Source: Deinococcus seoulensis (GTDB lineage Bacteria > Deinococcota > Deinococci > Deinococcales > Deinococcaceae). Taken from it: 64,000 nt of DNA. Made by a program: the position numbers and the translations under genes. Below the pieces are notes generated by a model. The model was not told the DNA's origin. It searched no databases and saw only the letters and a program-made list of their open reading frames with translations. The stretch spans positions 1 to 64,000 of the forward strand of contig NZ_BMQM01000005.1 in assembly GCF_014648115.1 (NCBI RefSeq), read 5' to 3'. This document shows, in pieces, positions 25,123 to 35,915 of the stretch (position 1 is the stretch's first letter; each line of letters opens with the position of its first letter).

Positions 25123-26655
25123 TCAGTCGGTAACAGCGGCTGCGGCGACGGCCTGCTCGGCCGCATCGGCCAGGGCGTCCAGGCTGGCGGTGTGAGCGAC
25201 GGTGATGTCCGTGAAGCCCGCCTCGCGCGCCGCGTCGGCCGTCTGGGGACCCATGACGGCCACGCGCAGGTCCGTGCCGACCAGTGCCGCGAGGTGCCGG
25301 GCGGCGCTGCCAGACGCCAGGGTCACGACCGCCGCGCCGCGCAGGCGGTCCATGGACAGGCTGTCGGGCCGGGCGGGTTCCGTGCGGTACAGCTCCGCGC
25401 GGTCGTAGGTCAGGCCGCGCGCTTCCAGGGCGCGTTGCAGGTCGTCTTCGGCCAGTTGCGAGGTCAGGTGCAGCAGCGTGTCGCCGGGCGCGGCGGGCAG
25501 TTCGGCGCCCAGGTGGCGGGCGCCGGGCGTACCGGGCACGAAGTCGGCGCGCAGGCCCACCGCTTCGAGGCTGCGGGCGGTGCTGGGGCCGACAGCGGCG
25601 AGTTTCACCCCGGCGAGGTGGCGGGTGTCCAGGCCCAGGGCGTGCAGGTGCCCGATCAGGGTGGTGACGGCGTGGTTACTGGTCAGCAGGAGCCACTGCA
25701 CGCCGCTCAGGTCGCGCAGGCGGGCGTGCAGCGCGTCTGGGTGCGCGGTGGGTGCGAACTCGATCAGCGGGACTTCCAGTACGCCCGCGCCGCGTGCGCG
25801 CAGCAGGTCGCCCAGGCCGCTGGCGCCGCCGCGCGTGCGGGTCACGGCGACCGTCTGTCCGGTCAGCGGGCCGCCGAAGCCGGGGCGGGTGTCGAACCAT
25901 TGCAGGCTGTCACGCAGGCGCACGACCTTGCCCACGACCGTCACGGCCGGGGCTTCCAGTCCAGCCTCGCGGACCACGTCGGCAATGGTGGCCAGGGTGC
26001 CGGTCACGGTCCGCTGGCGGGGCGTGCTGCCCCACTGGACGGTCGCGGCGGGTGTCTGCGGGTCGCGCCCGGCGGCGATCAGGTCGGCGGCGATCTGGTG
26101 CAGGTTGCGTACGCCCATCAGCAGGACCAGGGTGTCCACGCCGGACAGCCGCTCGTAGTGAGCGCCGCCCTCCTGCGTGTTGCCGGTCAGGACGGCGAAG
26201 GACCGGGCGACCTCGCGGTGCGTGACGGGAATCCCGGCGTAGGCGGGCGCGGCGATGGCGCTGCTCACGCCGGGCACGATCTCGAACGGCACGCCGGCCA
26301 GGGCGCAGGCCTCAGCTTCCTCGCCGCCACGCCCGAACACGAACACGTCACCGCCCTTCAGCCGGGCCACGCGCTGCCCGCCGTTCGCCTGCGCCTGTGC
26401 CACGATCAGCGCGTTGATCTGCTCCTGGCTGATGTACTCGGAAAAGCCCTTCTTGCCCACGTAGATGGTGTGCGCGTCCGGCGCGTAGCGCAGCAGGTCC
26501 GGGTTGGCGAGGTAGTCGAACAGCACCACGTCCGCCTCCATGAGCGCCTGCATGCCGCGCACGGTCAGCAGGCCCGGATCGCCGGGACCCGCCCCGATCA
26601 GGGACACGAAAGCGCGGGACGGTGCGGCGGGGGAAGCGGCGGGAGCGTCGGTCAT
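25123..26655 (-). CDS. Uroporphyrinogen-III C-methyltransferase fused to uroporphyrinogen-III synthase
   Basis: 510 residues in two enzyme domains. Residues 15-255: SUMT (CobA), with [36 protein letters not shown] and [10 protein letters not shown]; it methylates uroporphyrinogen III with SAM to precorrin-2. Residues 265-500: HemD, beginning [20 protein letters not shown], with LLLTSNHAV and [16 protein letters not shown]; it closes hydroxymethylbilane. Fusion lets one protein channel substrate into siroheme or cobalamin. TAGCCT (26662-26667) six bases before the ATG indicates a leaderless mRNA. Such CobA-HemD fusions are known in several phyla. Confidence 0.94.
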   Translation of the reverse strand: MTDAPAASPAAPSRAFVSLIGAGPGDPGLLTVRGMQALMEADVVLFDYLANPDLLRYAPDAHTIYVGKKGFSEYISQEQINALIVAQAQANGGQRVARLKGGDVFVFGRGGEEAEACALAGVPFEIVPGVSSAIAAPAYAGIPVTHREVARSFAVLTGNTQEGGAHYERLSGVDTLVLLMGVRNLHQIAADLIAAGRDPQTPAATVQWGSTPRQRTVTGTLATIADVVREAGLEAPAVTVVGKVVRLRDSLQWFDTRPGFGGPLTGQTVAVTRTRGGASGLGDLLRARGAGVLEVPLIEFAPTAHPDALHARLRDLSGVQWLLLTSNHAVTTLIGHLHALGLDTRHLAGVKLAAVGPSTARSLEAVGLRADFVPGTPGARHLGAELPAAPGDTLLHLTSQLAEDDLQRALEARGLTYDRAELYRTEPARPDSLSMDRLRGAAVVTLASGSAARHLAALVGTDLRVAVMGPQTADAAREAGFTDITVAHTASLDALADAAEQAVAAAAVTD

Positions 26656-26664
26656 GCCTACAGG

Positions 26665-27312
26665 CTAGCGGGCGGCGGGCGGGACATATGCGTACTCGCG
26701 GGTGCGGTGGTCCCGCGCGGCGACCTGCCCGCCACTCAGGTGGGCGGCGCCGGTCAGGACCGCCTGCCAGTTCAGGCGCTGGAACAGGTGCGCGGCCAGC
26801 AGGTACGCGGCCCGGTCCGGCCAGCTCGCGGCCCGCACGACCGTCTCGATCTCCAGCCGCAGCGCGCCGGGGCCGGTGTCCAGCGCGCGGAACGTGACCG
26901 TCCCGGCGTCCGCGTGCAGCCGCAGCGTACGCAGGCGCAGGCGGGTGGGTTCCATGACCTGCATCTGCACGCGCGCCCGGCGGGTGAAGGTCAGCAGGAT
27001 CCGCAGGCGCGTGCCGGGCCGGATGGGCGGCCCGCCCTGCGACGGCAACGGTGCGTCCAGCCCCCGGAACCACGCGGTGACCTTCGGCGCGAGGTCCGGC
27101 AGGCGCTGCCCGACGAGCGCCGTCACGGCGGCCGCGTCCAGCGCGGCGCCCTGCACGTCCACGCGGTAGAGGCGCTGCGTGACCGGCCCCACGCCGTCCG
27201 GCAGGTCGGTGGGCCGCAGCGGATCACGCGGATTCTGAAGGTACGCCGTGTAGCCGAGCGCAGCGGCGAGCAGCAGTGGCGGGCGAAACGCGACACGGAA
27301 GAGGTCTCGCAT
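26665..27312 (-). CDS. Hypothetical protein with N-terminal anchor
   Basis: 215 residues. A short hydrophobic start ([20 protein letters not shown]) could be a membrane anchor; the rest is a soluble domain with alternating hydrophobic strands (for example [20 protein letters not shown]). No family recognised. It ends nine bases before the cobA-hemD start and could share its transcript, although that gene has its own -10 box inside the gap. Codon use is that of the host. Confidence 0.65.
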   Translation of the reverse strand: MRDLFRVAFRPPLLLAAALGYTAYLQNPRDPLRPTDLPDGVGPVTQRLYRVDVQGAALDAAAVTALVGQRLPDLAPKVTAWFRGLDAPLPSQGGPPIRPGTRLRILLTFTRRARVQMQVMEPTRLRLRTLRLHADAGTVTFRALDTGPGALRLEIETVVRAASWPDRAAYLLAAHLFQRLNWQAVLTGAAHLSGGQVAARDHRTREYAYVPPAAR

Positions 27313-27439
27313 GCCGGGCAGTCTTCACCGGCAGCGGCCGGGCGCGGCCTTCAGGGAGGTGAACAGGCCTTCATCCGGCCCCTGCATGCTGGCGGCGTGG
27401 GCGACAGCCGGACGGGGACACCGGCCGTACACTCCGTTC

Positions 27440-28261
27440 ATGCCTCTGCCCGCGCCGCCTGCCCCGTCCACGCCTGCCCCGTCCACGCCGGGACCGCCCA
27501 GCCTGCCCCGACTGGCCCGCGCGGAGGCCGCCGCGCACACCCGCTACGGCCAGCACCCCGGAGGGTCCGTGGCGACGTTCGGTCCGCTGGTGGCCGTGCA
27601 CGACGCGCCGGACTCACCGTTGAACAGCGCGTGGCACGACGGCAGCCGCCCGCCCACCCCGCAGGAACTGACGGCGTTCGAGTCGTTCTGCGCCGCGCAC
27701 GGGCAGCGGCCCACCCTGCACCTGCTGTCCCACGCCGCGCCGACCCTGATCCCGCTGCTGGCCGAGCATGGATACACGCTGGCATACGTGCTGCACGCCT
27801 ACCTGCACGACCTGAGCGAGCTGCCCCCCACCCCGACCCTGCCCGCACAGCCCACCACCGACGCCGACGCCTGGGCCACCGTGTGCGCCGCGGGCTTCGG
27901 GCCGGGCAGCGAGGCCATCATGCGGCGGGTCGCGCAGACGCCCGGCACGCGCCTGTTCCTGGCTGGCCCGCCGGACGGGCCGGGCCTGGGCGCGGCCGCC
28001 CTGTCGGTCACTCGGTTCGGCGCGGCCGGACCCGATGATCAGGCGGGAGTGGCGGCCGCGCTGCACGGCACCTCCACCCGGCCAGACCAGCGGGGCCGCG
28101 GCGCACAGACGGCGCTGCTGGCCGCCCGCCTGCACGCCGCCGCGCAGGCCAGTGCGGACCTGACCAGCGTGTTCGTGACCCCCGGCACGCCCAGCGAACG
28201 CAATGTCCTGCGGGCCGGGTTCCGGCTGGCGGGCCTGCGCCTGACCTTCGCCCGCTCCTGA
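27440..28261 (+). CDS. GNAT family N-acetyltransferase
   Basis: 273 residues. The C-terminal half has the acetyl-CoA site pattern TSTRPDQRGRGAQTALLAAR (the Q/R-x-x-G-x-G/A loop of GNAT enzymes) and a final TPGTPSERNVLRAGFRLAG that matches motif B. The N-terminal half, after a Pro-rich stretch of about 30 residues, is a degenerate domain. The acceptor substrate is unknown. TACACT (27428-27433) six bases before the ATG supports a leaderless start; a longer frame upstream is rejected. Confidence 0.8.
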   Translation: MPLPAPPAPSTPAPSTPGPPSLPRLARAEAAAHTRYGQHPGGSVATFGPLVAVHDAPDSPLNSAWHDGSRPPTPQELTAFESFCAAHGQRPTLHLLSHAAPTLIPLLAEHGYTLAYVLHAYLHDLSELPPTPTLPAQPTTDADAWATVCAAGFGPGSEAIMRRVAQTPGTRLFLAGPPDGPGLGAAALSVTRFGAAGPDDQAGVAAALHGTSTRPDQRGRGAQTALLAARLHAAAQASADLTSVFVTPGTPSERNVLRAGFRLAGLRLTFARS

Positions 28262-28312
28262 ACCGCCGGAATGAACGGGTCACCGTGAACCGTTCCAGCA
28301 GGGTGGAGATCA

Positions 28313-28444
28313 TACGGACTCCGATTGTTTCGTTAACAGATCGGAACACCACCGATCTGTCAACTCCACGTCCGGAACCCGTTTTGCTCCTACTCGCTCC
28401 GCTCGGATTGAATAGCTTTACAAGCCATTCAATCGGAGTCCTTA
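28313..28444 (+). mobile_element. MITE-like repeat, copy 4 (132 bp, intact)
   Basis: Ends TACGGACTCCG and CGGAGTCCTTA, flanked by exact TCA duplications (28310-28312 and 28445-28447). Hairpin 1 is ACAGATCGG/CCGATCTGT and hairpin 2 GATTGAATAGCTT / AAGCCATTCAATC. The right-hand TCA is also the stop codon of the adjacent minus-strand gene. Confidence 0.9.
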
Positions 28445-28726
28445 TCAGTCGGCGGCGGTCGCGTGGACGTCCGGCAGGTCCAGGTGATGGGCGGGCGTGT
28501 CGTGCAGGCCCGCGAAGCGCAGGTGCCGCTGGCAGATGAACCACATCTCGTCGCGGTCGTTCGCCAGGATGAAGTACGCGTCCGAGGTTTCCGAGGGGTT
28601 GTACACGCCCAGCACCCGGTACGCGCGGGCCTCGCTGAACCCGCTGGACAGGGGCAGGGGCTGCGGAGCGCGGGGGCCGCCGAGTTCAACGATTCGCACG
28701 AACAGGTGAGGGTGAAAGGCGATCAT
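28445..28726 (-). CDS. Hypothetical 93-residue protein
   Basis: Begins MIAFHPHLFVRIVELGGPRA and contains AYFILANDRDEMWFICQRHL; predicted small mixed alpha/beta domain without signal peptide. I recognise no family. Host-like codon use and a CACTCT box five bases before the ATG support a real gene. Its stop codon is the target-site triplet of MITE copy 4. Confidence 0.65.
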   Translation of the reverse strand: MIAFHPHLFVRIVELGGPRAPQPLPLSSGFSEARAYRVLGVYNPSETSDAYFILANDRDEMWFICQRHLRFAGLHDTPAHHLDLPDVHATAAD

Positions 28727-28829
28727 GCCTCAGAGTGACCCGCCGCGCACGGGCGGAACCGGGTGGGGGAACACAAGGTCAAGGTTGGGCCAATCCTGGA
28801 TGGTCACGCCCTCAAGAGCCCGGCCGGGT

Positions 28830-29723
28830 TCAGGGGTTGCGGGCGGCGCGCACGGCGTCCCGGACGGCGGCACACACGGCCTCCTGCACGAGTGCGACCA
28901 GCAGTAACGGGTCGGCCGGGGGCAGGGTGGCGGCGCTCAGGACGAAGGCGCTGTCGCCGTCCCAGGGCGTGTGGCTGGGGTGGATGACGCGGGCCAGCGC
29001 GGCCTGCGCGGCGTCCGCGAGGCGGCGGCACTCGCCCTTGCTCAGGGTGTGTTCGGTGACCACGGCGATCAGGGTGGTGTTCTGCACGTCGCCCGGCGTG
29101 AAGGCGGCGGCGCCCGGCCCGACGCCGGGTCCGGCCAGCACGCCGCCCCGTTCGTCCAGCACGTCCCCGATGGGGTTCACGACGGCCAGCGCGCCCACCC
29201 GCACCCCGTGCCGTTCGAGCAGGACGCTGCCCAGTCCGCCCGGCACGCCGCCCCCCAGGTACTTCCCGGCGGTCGCGCCGGTTCCGGCCCCGACCAGACC
29301 GCGCGGGACCGGGTCGGCGCTGGCGGTGCGGGCGGCGTGTTCGCCCTGCGCCTCGCCGGGGCGGATGTCGGCGCGGCCCACGCCCAGGTCGTAGATCACG
29401 GCCGCCGGAACGAGCGGCACGCGTGCCCAGGGCGTCTGGTGCCCCACGCCGCGTTCCTCCAGTACCCGGACCACGCCGCCCGCCGCGCTCAGGCCGAAGG
29501 CGCTGCCACCGGTCAGCAGCAGCGCGTGAATGCGTTCGATCTTCTTGTCGGTCGAGAGCAGCACGCCCTCGCGCGTGCCGGGACTGGGCCCCAGGAACGA
29601 CGCGGACGCCACGGCGCCCTCCGGGGGGCACAGGATCACGGTGCAGCCCGTGCGGGCCTGGGTGTCGGTCCAGTGGCCCACCTGGAAACCCGGAACGCCG
29701 GTCAGGGTACGGTTCTCGCTCAT
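28830..29723 (-). CDS. P1 family peptidase (DmpA-like aminopeptidase/D-esterase)
   Basis: 297 residues. Matches the P1/DmpA fold: TGVPGFQVGHWTDTQARTGC at the start, LLLTGGSAFGLSAAGGVVR, GRADIRPGEA, GAGTGATAGKYLGG and VQNTTLIAVVTE, where the last contains the site at which family members cleave themselves to expose an N-terminal nucleophile. These enzymes hydrolyse small peptides or esters in the cytoplasm. ATG 29723 is chosen because it gives the normal family N-terminus. Confidence 0.92.
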   Translation of the reverse strand: MSENRTLTGVPGFQVGHWTDTQARTGCTVILCPPEGAVASASFLGPSPGTREGVLLSTDKKIERIHALLLTGGSAFGLSAAGGVVRVLEERGVGHQTPWARVPLVPAAVIYDLGVGRADIRPGEAQGEHAARTASADPVPRGLVGAGTGATAGKYLGGGVPGGLGSVLLERHGVRVGALAVVNPIGDVLDERGGVLAGPGVGPGAAAFTPGDVQNTTLIAVVTEHTLSKGECRRLADAAQAALARVIHPSHTPWDGDSAFVLSAATLPPADPLLLVALVQEAVCAAVRDAVRAARNP

Positions 29724-29844
29724 GGGCCTCAGCAGAGCACAGGTCTTCCGGAAACGACAGACCGGAAACGACACACCCCACACGACAGAGAGGCGCGCCG
29801 TGACTCTGGTTCACGGCGCGCCTGTGGGCGGGTGGGGTGTGCGG

Positions 29845-30861
29845 TCAGCTCACGTCGGGGGTGGGGTCGTTGCGGGTGCGCCAGAGGCTCAGCAGGACGC
29901 CGCCGCCGAGGATGCCGAGCGTGACGGTCAGGCTGATGGCCGGGTCGACCTTGCCGAAGAACTGCGCGTAGAAGATCTTGGCGCCGATGAACACCAGTAC
30001 CAGCGCCAGCGCGGGCTTGAGGGCCTCGAAGCGGTGGACCATGGCGGCCAGCGCGAAGTACAGGGCGCGCAGGCCCAGGATGGCGAAGATGTTGCTGGTG
30101 TACACGATGAACGGGTCCTGCGTGATGGCGAAGATGGCGGGGATGCTGTCCACGGCGAAGATCACGTCGGCGAATTCCACGACCAGCAGGGCCAGCAGCA
30201 GCGGCGTGGCGTGCAGGCGCAGGCGGCCCTGGGCGTCGGGCAGGCGGGTCAGGAACTTCTGGCCGTCCAGGTTGGGGCTGATGGGCAGGAAGCGGCGCAG
30301 GAAACGCACGACGGGGTGGGCCTGCATGTCGGGGGTCTCGTCGTCGCCGCCGCGCAGCAGTTTCACGCCGGTCAGCAGCAGGAACGCGCCGAAGATCCAC
30401 ATGATCCAGTCGAACTGCGTGACGAGCGCGGTGCCCAGGCCGATCATCACGCCGCGCAGGATGATCACGCCCAGAATCCCCCAGAACAGCACGCGGTGCT
30501 GGAGGTGGCGGGGAATGGCGAACGACGCGAAGATCACGCTGATCACGAAGACGTTATCGAGTGCCAGGGCCTTTTCCAGCGCGAAACCGGTCAGGTACGC
30601 CATGCCGCTGGCCGGTCCCAGCGTGGCCCACACCCACCCGCCGAAGGCCAGCGCGACCGCGATGTAGAAGGCACTCAGTTTGAGGCTGCTGCCGATTCCG
30701 ATGACCTGATCCTCGGCGGCCACGCCGGCCGCGTCGGCGCGGCGGCGGCGCAGGCGGTCCAGCACGCCGAGGTCGAAGGCCAGCAGGGCGCCGACGAGGG
30801 TGATGAAGACCAGCCACATCCAGGTGGGCTGTCCGAGCCAGGGGGTCATGAGTGCGTCCAC
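29845..30861 (-). CDS. TerC family membrane protein, probable Mn2+ exporter under a manganese riboswitch
   Basis: 338 residues with about eight membrane helices, starting MDALMTPWLGQPTWMWLVFI and containing ALALDNVFVISVIFASFAIP and FAVDSIPAIFAITQDPFIVY, the paired acidic motifs of TerC/Alx proteins. The family includes Mn2+ exporters (Alx/MntX, YkoY) and tellurite-resistance proteins. Manganese is inferred strongly because a yybP-ykoY aptamer lies directly upstream. GTG 30861 is the start: GGAGG lies about seven bases before it; ATG five codons later lacks a site. Manganese balance is central to Deinococcus oxidative-stress resistance. Confidence 0.92.
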   Translation of the reverse strand: MDALMTPWLGQPTWMWLVFITLVGALLAFDLGVLDRLRRRRADAAGVAAEDQVIGIGSSLKLSAFYIAVALAFGGWVWATLGPASGMAYLTGFALEKALALDNVFVISVIFASFAIPRHLQHRVLFWGILGVIILRGVMIGLGTALVTQFDWIMWIFGAFLLLTGVKLLRGGDDETPDMQAHPVVRFLRRFLPISPNLDGQKFLTRLPDAQGRLRLHATPLLLALLVVEFADVIFAVDSIPAIFAITQDPFIVYTSNIFAILGLRALYFALAAMVHRFEALKPALALVLVFIGAKIFYAQFFGKVDPAISLTVTLGILGGGVLLSLWRTRNDPTPDVS

Positions 30862-30935
30862 GGTGTTCCTCCGGTGGGCGCGGCGCGAGGGGGTCGGTCA
30901 CTGGCGGGAATGTCGTGCCACAAGACACGAAAACG

Positions 30936-30974
30936 CCCGGCAGGAGCCGCGGTTCGCGCCGCGTTCCTGCCGGG
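30936..30974 (-). terminator. Expression-platform hairpin of the manganese riboswitch
   Basis: Stem CCCGGCAGGA / TCCTGCCGGG with an inner GCGG/CCGC helix (30936-30974), followed on the minus strand by CGTTTTCGTGTCTT. Its first bases overlap the 3' end of the aptamer, so metal binding could compete with terminator formation. The T-run is short, so its efficiency is uncertain. Confidence 0.65.
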
Positions 30975-31074
30975 TCTCTGCCTTTGCTGCGCCTGACCGG
31001 GAAACCTCTGGTTTCCGTATTGACGATCAGGTGCACCCTGCCGAAGCTGGGCGGCTTACTCCCCCGGATTGACC
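30973..31074 (-). promoter_or_regulatory. yybP-ykoY manganese riboswitch aptamer
   Basis: The minus strand carries the diagnostic conserved pieces in order: GGTCAATCCGGGGGAGTAAG (the GGGGAGUA core after the 5' closing strand), CGTCAATACGG, a small hairpin, CCGGTCAGGCGCAGCAAAGG, and GCAGAGACC, where GGTC and GACC close the element. This fits the Rfam yybP-ykoY family, which senses Mn2+ and most often controls TerC-type or P-type exporters. The gene behind it is TerC, the expected partner. Confidence 0.88.
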
Positions 31075-31172
31075 TTCAGTATTCCCGAACGGGAAGCACT
31101 TCGGATGAGAGATTGGTAAAGCCCAATCGGAGGACTGGCAGCCCGGAGGACCGGCAGGCCCACGCAGCACAA

Positions 31173-31207
31173 CACCCGCCCGGAGCGCGGCGGCGTTCGG
31201 GCGGGTG
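31173..31207 (-). terminator. Hairpin after the response regulator
   Basis: 10-bp stem CACCCGCCCG / CGGGCGGGTG (31173-31182 with 31198-31207) just after the regulator gene; the following bases (TTGTGCTG) are only weakly T-rich. Confidence 0.5.
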
Positions 31208-31220
31208 CGGAAAGGCAGGA

Positions 31221-31889
<669 letters not shown>

Positions 31890-32136
31890 AGCTGCCTTTT
31901 CGTCTCCTCATCCCTGGGATGTTCGGTGGCCCGGCTGGGCGCTGCCCTGGCAGGCCAGGGACGCACGCAACCGTGGGTGTGTCCGCTTCGGATGCCGGTG
32001 CACCTGTTTCCGGCCCATCGTAGGGGCCGGGAAGGCCCCGGGGGGCTCAGGTGCGGTTTATGCTCCCTTAACAGCCGTCAGGCAGCAGTCACCAGGCAGA
32101 AGTCGTCAAGTCCCCCACCCAGGGGCGCACCCCTTA
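31890..32136. other. Non-coding region upstream of the response regulator
   Basis: Between the regulator start and MITE copy 5. It presumably holds the regulator promoter; an imperfect AAGG site lies before its ATG. I see no small gene, tRNA or known RNA structure. Confidence 0.35.
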
Positions 32137-32241
32137 TACGGACTGCCGTCTGTTTCGCCAGCAACCCGCCCCCGCACCGGCCCTGCCGGCTCCGCGTACG
32201 GAGAGGCGGTTCTCTTGTACTCGCATCCACTCGGATGAGTA
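32137..32241 (+). mobile_element. MITE-like repeat, copy 5 (105 bp, lacks hairpin 2)
   Basis: Starts TACGGACTGCCG and ends CGGATGAGTA, keeping the central GTTTCGCC and the region after hairpin 1, but the second hairpin is deleted and hairpin 1 is degraded. Flanks are TTA (32134-32136) and TCA (32242-32244), the latter being the stop codon of the next minus-strand gene. Confidence 0.75.
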
Positions 32242-32550
32242 TCAGGTCGGGCCGGGCACGATGATGTCGTCCACCTGCACCTCGTGGCGGAGCAGCAGCG
32301 TTTTCAGGCGTTGCGTGGCGGCGGCGGCCAGCGCCTGATCCTGCGGATGGAACACCAGGGTCAGGCGGGCCGCCGCGCCCGGCCGGGGTTCCTGCGCCTG
32401 CACCTGAAGCGGGCGGCGGAAGGCCGGGTCGCGCATCAGGTCGCGCAGGATGCGGGTGAAGGTCAGTTCGTCCACGCCGCTCAGCGTGAACGCGATGCCC
32501 AGCGGCGCATGCTCGCCGGACGTTCCGGCCCCGGACGACGGATCGGTCAT
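32242..32550 (-). CDS. Hypothetical 102-residue protein
   Basis: Begins MTDPSSGAGTSGEHAPLGIA; the remainder looks like one small alpha/beta domain (FTLSGVDELTFTRILRDLMR, LTLVFHPQDQALAAAATQRL). No family recognised, no signal peptide. TACGCT (32558-32563) exactly seven bases before the ATG supports a leaderless gene. Its stop codon abuts a MITE. Confidence 0.68.
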   Translation of the reverse strand: MTDPSSGAGTSGEHAPLGIAFTLSGVDELTFTRILRDLMRDPAFRRPLQVQAQEPRPGAAARLTLVFHPQDQALAAAATQRLKTLLLRHEVQVDDIIVPGPT

Positions 32551-32660
32551 GCGCGGCAGCGTAGCGCACCGGCCCGCACCCCGGACCCGACCCGCCCGCC
32601 GTCGGGAACCGTGCCGCGCGCCGCTGCGGGTCGCGGGCCGCGCCGACTAGAATGCCCGGC

Positions 32661-33629
<969 letters not shown>

Positions 33630-33705
33630 GGCCAGCGCGCAGGGGCCGCGCCGACGCGTTCTCAGACTCGCTCATGGCGCGGCCCGTATACTCCTGTGTG
33701 ATCTC

Positions 33706-34743
33706 ATGAAAGGCCTGATTCTTGCCGCCGGGCGCGGCAGTCGCCTGCTGCCCCTCAGCGCGACCCGCGCCAAGCACGCCGTTCCCGTGGCGGGCCAGCC
33801 CATCATTGCCCACGCCGTGCAGTCCCTGCGGGACGCCGGCATCAGCGACATCGGCATCGTGTGCAGCCCGTCCAGCGAGACGGACCTGCGCGACGCCACG
33901 CAGGGCAGCGGGCACCTGACCTTCATCCGGCAGCGCGAAGCTCTGGGCACCGGGCACGCCGTCCTGAGCGCCCGCGCGTTCCTGGAAAACCAGCCGACCC
34001 TGCTGTACCTGGGCGACAACCTCTTCCAGGACCGCCTGACGCCTATGATCAGCACCCTGCGCGACGCGGACGCCGTGATCGGCGTGAAACAGGTGCCCAA
34101 CCCGCAGGCGTACGGCGTGGCCATCGTGAAGAACGGCCGCCTGCTGCGCCTGGTCGAGAAACCCCGCAAACCCGAGAGTAACCTCGCGGCGTGCGGCGTG
34201 TTCAGTTTCGGCCCGGCGCTGCTGGAGTACGTGCAGGACCTGCTGCCCAGCGACCGGGGCGAGATCGAGTTCCCGCAGGCGCTGAGTGCCCTGATGGCCG
34301 CCGGAGGGCAGGTGCGCGCCGTGGAATTCAGCGGTTTCTGGAGTGACGCCGGCACGCCCGACGACCTGCTGAGCGCCAACTCCTTCTTCCTGTCACGCCT
34401 TCAGGGGCGCATCGAGGGCCGCGTGGACCGCAGCGTCGTGACTGGCCCGGTCGTGATCGAGGCGGGCGCCGCCGTCGAGGACAGCGTCATCACCGGTCCC
34501 GTCTGGATCGGCCCGCACGCCCTGGTGCGCGGCGCGACCATCGGGCCGGGCGTGAGCATCGGCGCGCACGCCCGCGTGGACAGCGCCCGCGTGCACGCCA
34601 GCCTGATCGACGATTTCGCCCGCGTGCTGCACCCCACCCTGCCCATTCACCGCAGCCTGATCGGCCGTCACGCGCTGGTCACCGCGCCCAGCGACACCGG
34701 CCTTCAGATGGTCATCGGGGACCGCAGCGTCATGCGCATGTGA
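33706..34743 (+). CDS. Sugar-1-phosphate nucleotidyltransferase (RmlA-like, long form)
   Basis: 345 residues. N-terminal Rossmann-like transferase domain with MKGLILAAGRGSRLLPLSAT, TLLYLGDNLFQDRL and LLRLVEKPRKPESN; the C-terminal hundred residues form left-handed beta-helix hexapeptide repeats (VVIEAGAAVEDSVITGPVWI, GPHALVRGATIGPGVSIGAH). This is the long form of glucose-1-phosphate thymidylyl- or uridylyltransferase, supplying NDP-sugars for envelope polysaccharide. Nucleotide and sugar cannot be decided. A TATACT box lies 13 bases before the ATG. Confidence 0.9.
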   Translation: MKGLILAAGRGSRLLPLSATRAKHAVPVAGQPIIAHAVQSLRDAGISDIGIVCSPSSETDLRDATQGSGHLTFIRQREALGTGHAVLSARAFLENQPTLLYLGDNLFQDRLTPMISTLRDADAVIGVKQVPNPQAYGVAIVKNGRLLRLVEKPRKPESNLAACGVFSFGPALLEYVQDLLPSDRGEIEFPQALSALMAAGGQVRAVEFSGFWSDAGTPDDLLSANSFFLSRLQGRIEGRVDRSVVTGPVVIEAGAAVEDSVITGPVWIGPHALVRGATIGPGVSIGAHARVDSARVHASLIDDFARVLHPTLPIHRSLIGRHALVTAPSDTGLQMVIGDRSVMRM

Positions 34744-34750
34744 CACTGGC

Positions 34751-34785
34751 CGATAGCCGATAGCCGATAGCCGATGGCTGATGGC
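34751..34785. repeat. Five 7-bp tandem repeats (CGATAGC type)
   Basis: Three perfect CGATAGC units (34751-34771), then CGATGGC and TGATGGC (to 34785), starting eight bases after the stop codon of the nucleotidyltransferase. A related five-unit array occurs at 59791-59825. Confidence 0.85.
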
Positions 34786-34895
34786 GCAGGACAGACAGCA
34801 GCGCGCAGAGAACAGAGGCGAGCCGTGCCGACCCTCAACCCTCCCCCATCCGGCACACACCCGGCCGCGCCCGGCCACGGCTTACGCTGAGCGGC

Positions 34896-35081
34896 ATGAC
34901 ACAACGCGACGGGCAGGACGACCGGCCACAGGCGGACACCGCCGCTTCCGGCGAGGTGCTGATCAGCGGACTGGACACCGGGCCGCGCGCGCAGGACCGC
35001 GAGAACCTCTCGCCGACCGACCATCAGGCGCGCTTTCAACCGGCGCACCCCAACCGCGAACCCACCGACGAGGACGGCTGA
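34896..35081 (+). CDS. Small acidic hydrophilic protein
   Basis: 61 residues (starts MTQRDGQDDRPQADTAASGE), strongly hydrophilic, probably disordered, no Cys, no signal peptide. TACGCT (34883-34888) exactly seven bases before the ATG gives the leaderless pattern, the main reason to call it real. No family recognised. Confidence 0.62.
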   Translation: MTQRDGQDDRPQADTAASGEVLISGLDTGPRAQDRENLSPTDHQARFQPAHPNREPTDEDG

Positions 35082-35106
35082 AGGCGGCCCCCGCGCCCCG
35101 CTGCGC

Positions 35107-35112
35107 TAGAAT
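35107..35112 (+). promoter_or_regulatory. -10 box of yebC
   Basis: TAGAAT 68 bases before the yebC start, giving an mRNA leader of about 60 bases that ends in a good ribosome binding site; no clear -35 box. Confidence 0.4.
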
Positions 35113-35179
35113 GCCCCCTGCACGCGCCCCCGACCCCCAGGGACCCGGTGGGCGCAGTTTCACGTAAGGAGTGTTCAAC

Positions 35180-35908
35180 ATGGCCGGTCACAGCAAATGG
35201 TCGCAGATCAAGCGCAAGAAAGGCGCGAACGACAAGAAACGCAGCGCGATGTACTCCAAACACATCCGCGCCATTCAGGCCGCCGTCCGCTCCGGCGGCA
35301 GCGGCGACCCCAGCGGCAACCTCAGCCTGAAAAACGCCATCGCCGCCGCCAAGAGCGACACCGTCCCGGTCGACAACATCGAGAACGCCATCAAACGCGC
35401 CGTCGGGGCCGGTGAAGGCGCCGCCGAATTCAAGGAAGTCACGTACGAAGGCTACGGCCCCGGCGGGACCGCCATCCTGATCGAGGCACTCACCGACAAC
35501 GTCAACCGCACCGTCGCCGACATCCGCGCCGTGTTCAACAAGCGCGGCGGCAGCCTCGGCACCAGCGGCTCCGTGGCGTGGCAGTTCGAGAAGAAAGGCA
35601 TCCTGCTCCTGACCGACACCAGCGAACAGGCGCAGGAAACCGCCATCGAACACGGCGCCGAGGACATCCAGGAATCCGAGGAAGGCCTCGCCATCAGCAC
35701 CGGCCCCAACGACCTGTACGCCGTGCAGGACGCCCTGACCGCCGCCGGCTTCGAGATCGAGAACGCCCAGGTGGACATGGTCCCCAGCAACACCGTCGCC
35801 GTCGCCGATGACGACGCGAAAAAACTGCTCATCCTGATCGACGCCCTCGAAGAACTCGACGACGTGCAGAACGTCTACAGCAACGCCGACCTCCCCGACG
35901 AGGAGTGA
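35180..35908 (+). CDS. yebC: YebC/PmpR family protein (transcription/translation regulator)
   Basis: 242 residues. Begins [20 protein letters not shown], the family signature, and continues with [19 protein letters not shown] and [20 protein letters not shown]. Family members act as DNA-binding regulators or as helpers for ribosomes stalled on proline runs; which applies here is unknown. ATG 35180 has AAGGAGTG six bases upstream; an in-frame start three codons earlier is rejected. Confidence 0.95.
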   Translation: MAGHSKWSQIKRKKGANDKKRSAMYSKHIRAIQAAVRSGGSGDPSGNLSLKNAIAAAKSDTVPVDNIENAIKRAVGAGEGAAEFKEVTYEGYGPGGTAILIEALTDNVNRTVADIRAVFNKRGGSLGTSGSVAWQFEKKGILLLTDTSEQAQETAIEHGAEDIQESEEGLAISTGPNDLYAVQDALTAAGFEIENAQVDMVPSNTVAVADDDAKKLLILIDALEELDDVQNVYSNADLPDEE

Positions 35909-35915
35909 ATGGTTG

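Noticed and set aside
24673..28038. A 1121-codon open frame on the plus strand
   Set aside because: It runs antisense through sirC, cobA-hemD and the next gene and into the GNAT gene in another frame; composition is typical of antisense shadow.
34751..34785. Possible CRISPR array
   Set aside because: Units of 7 bases without spacers; the same holds for 59791-59825. They are simple tandem repeats.
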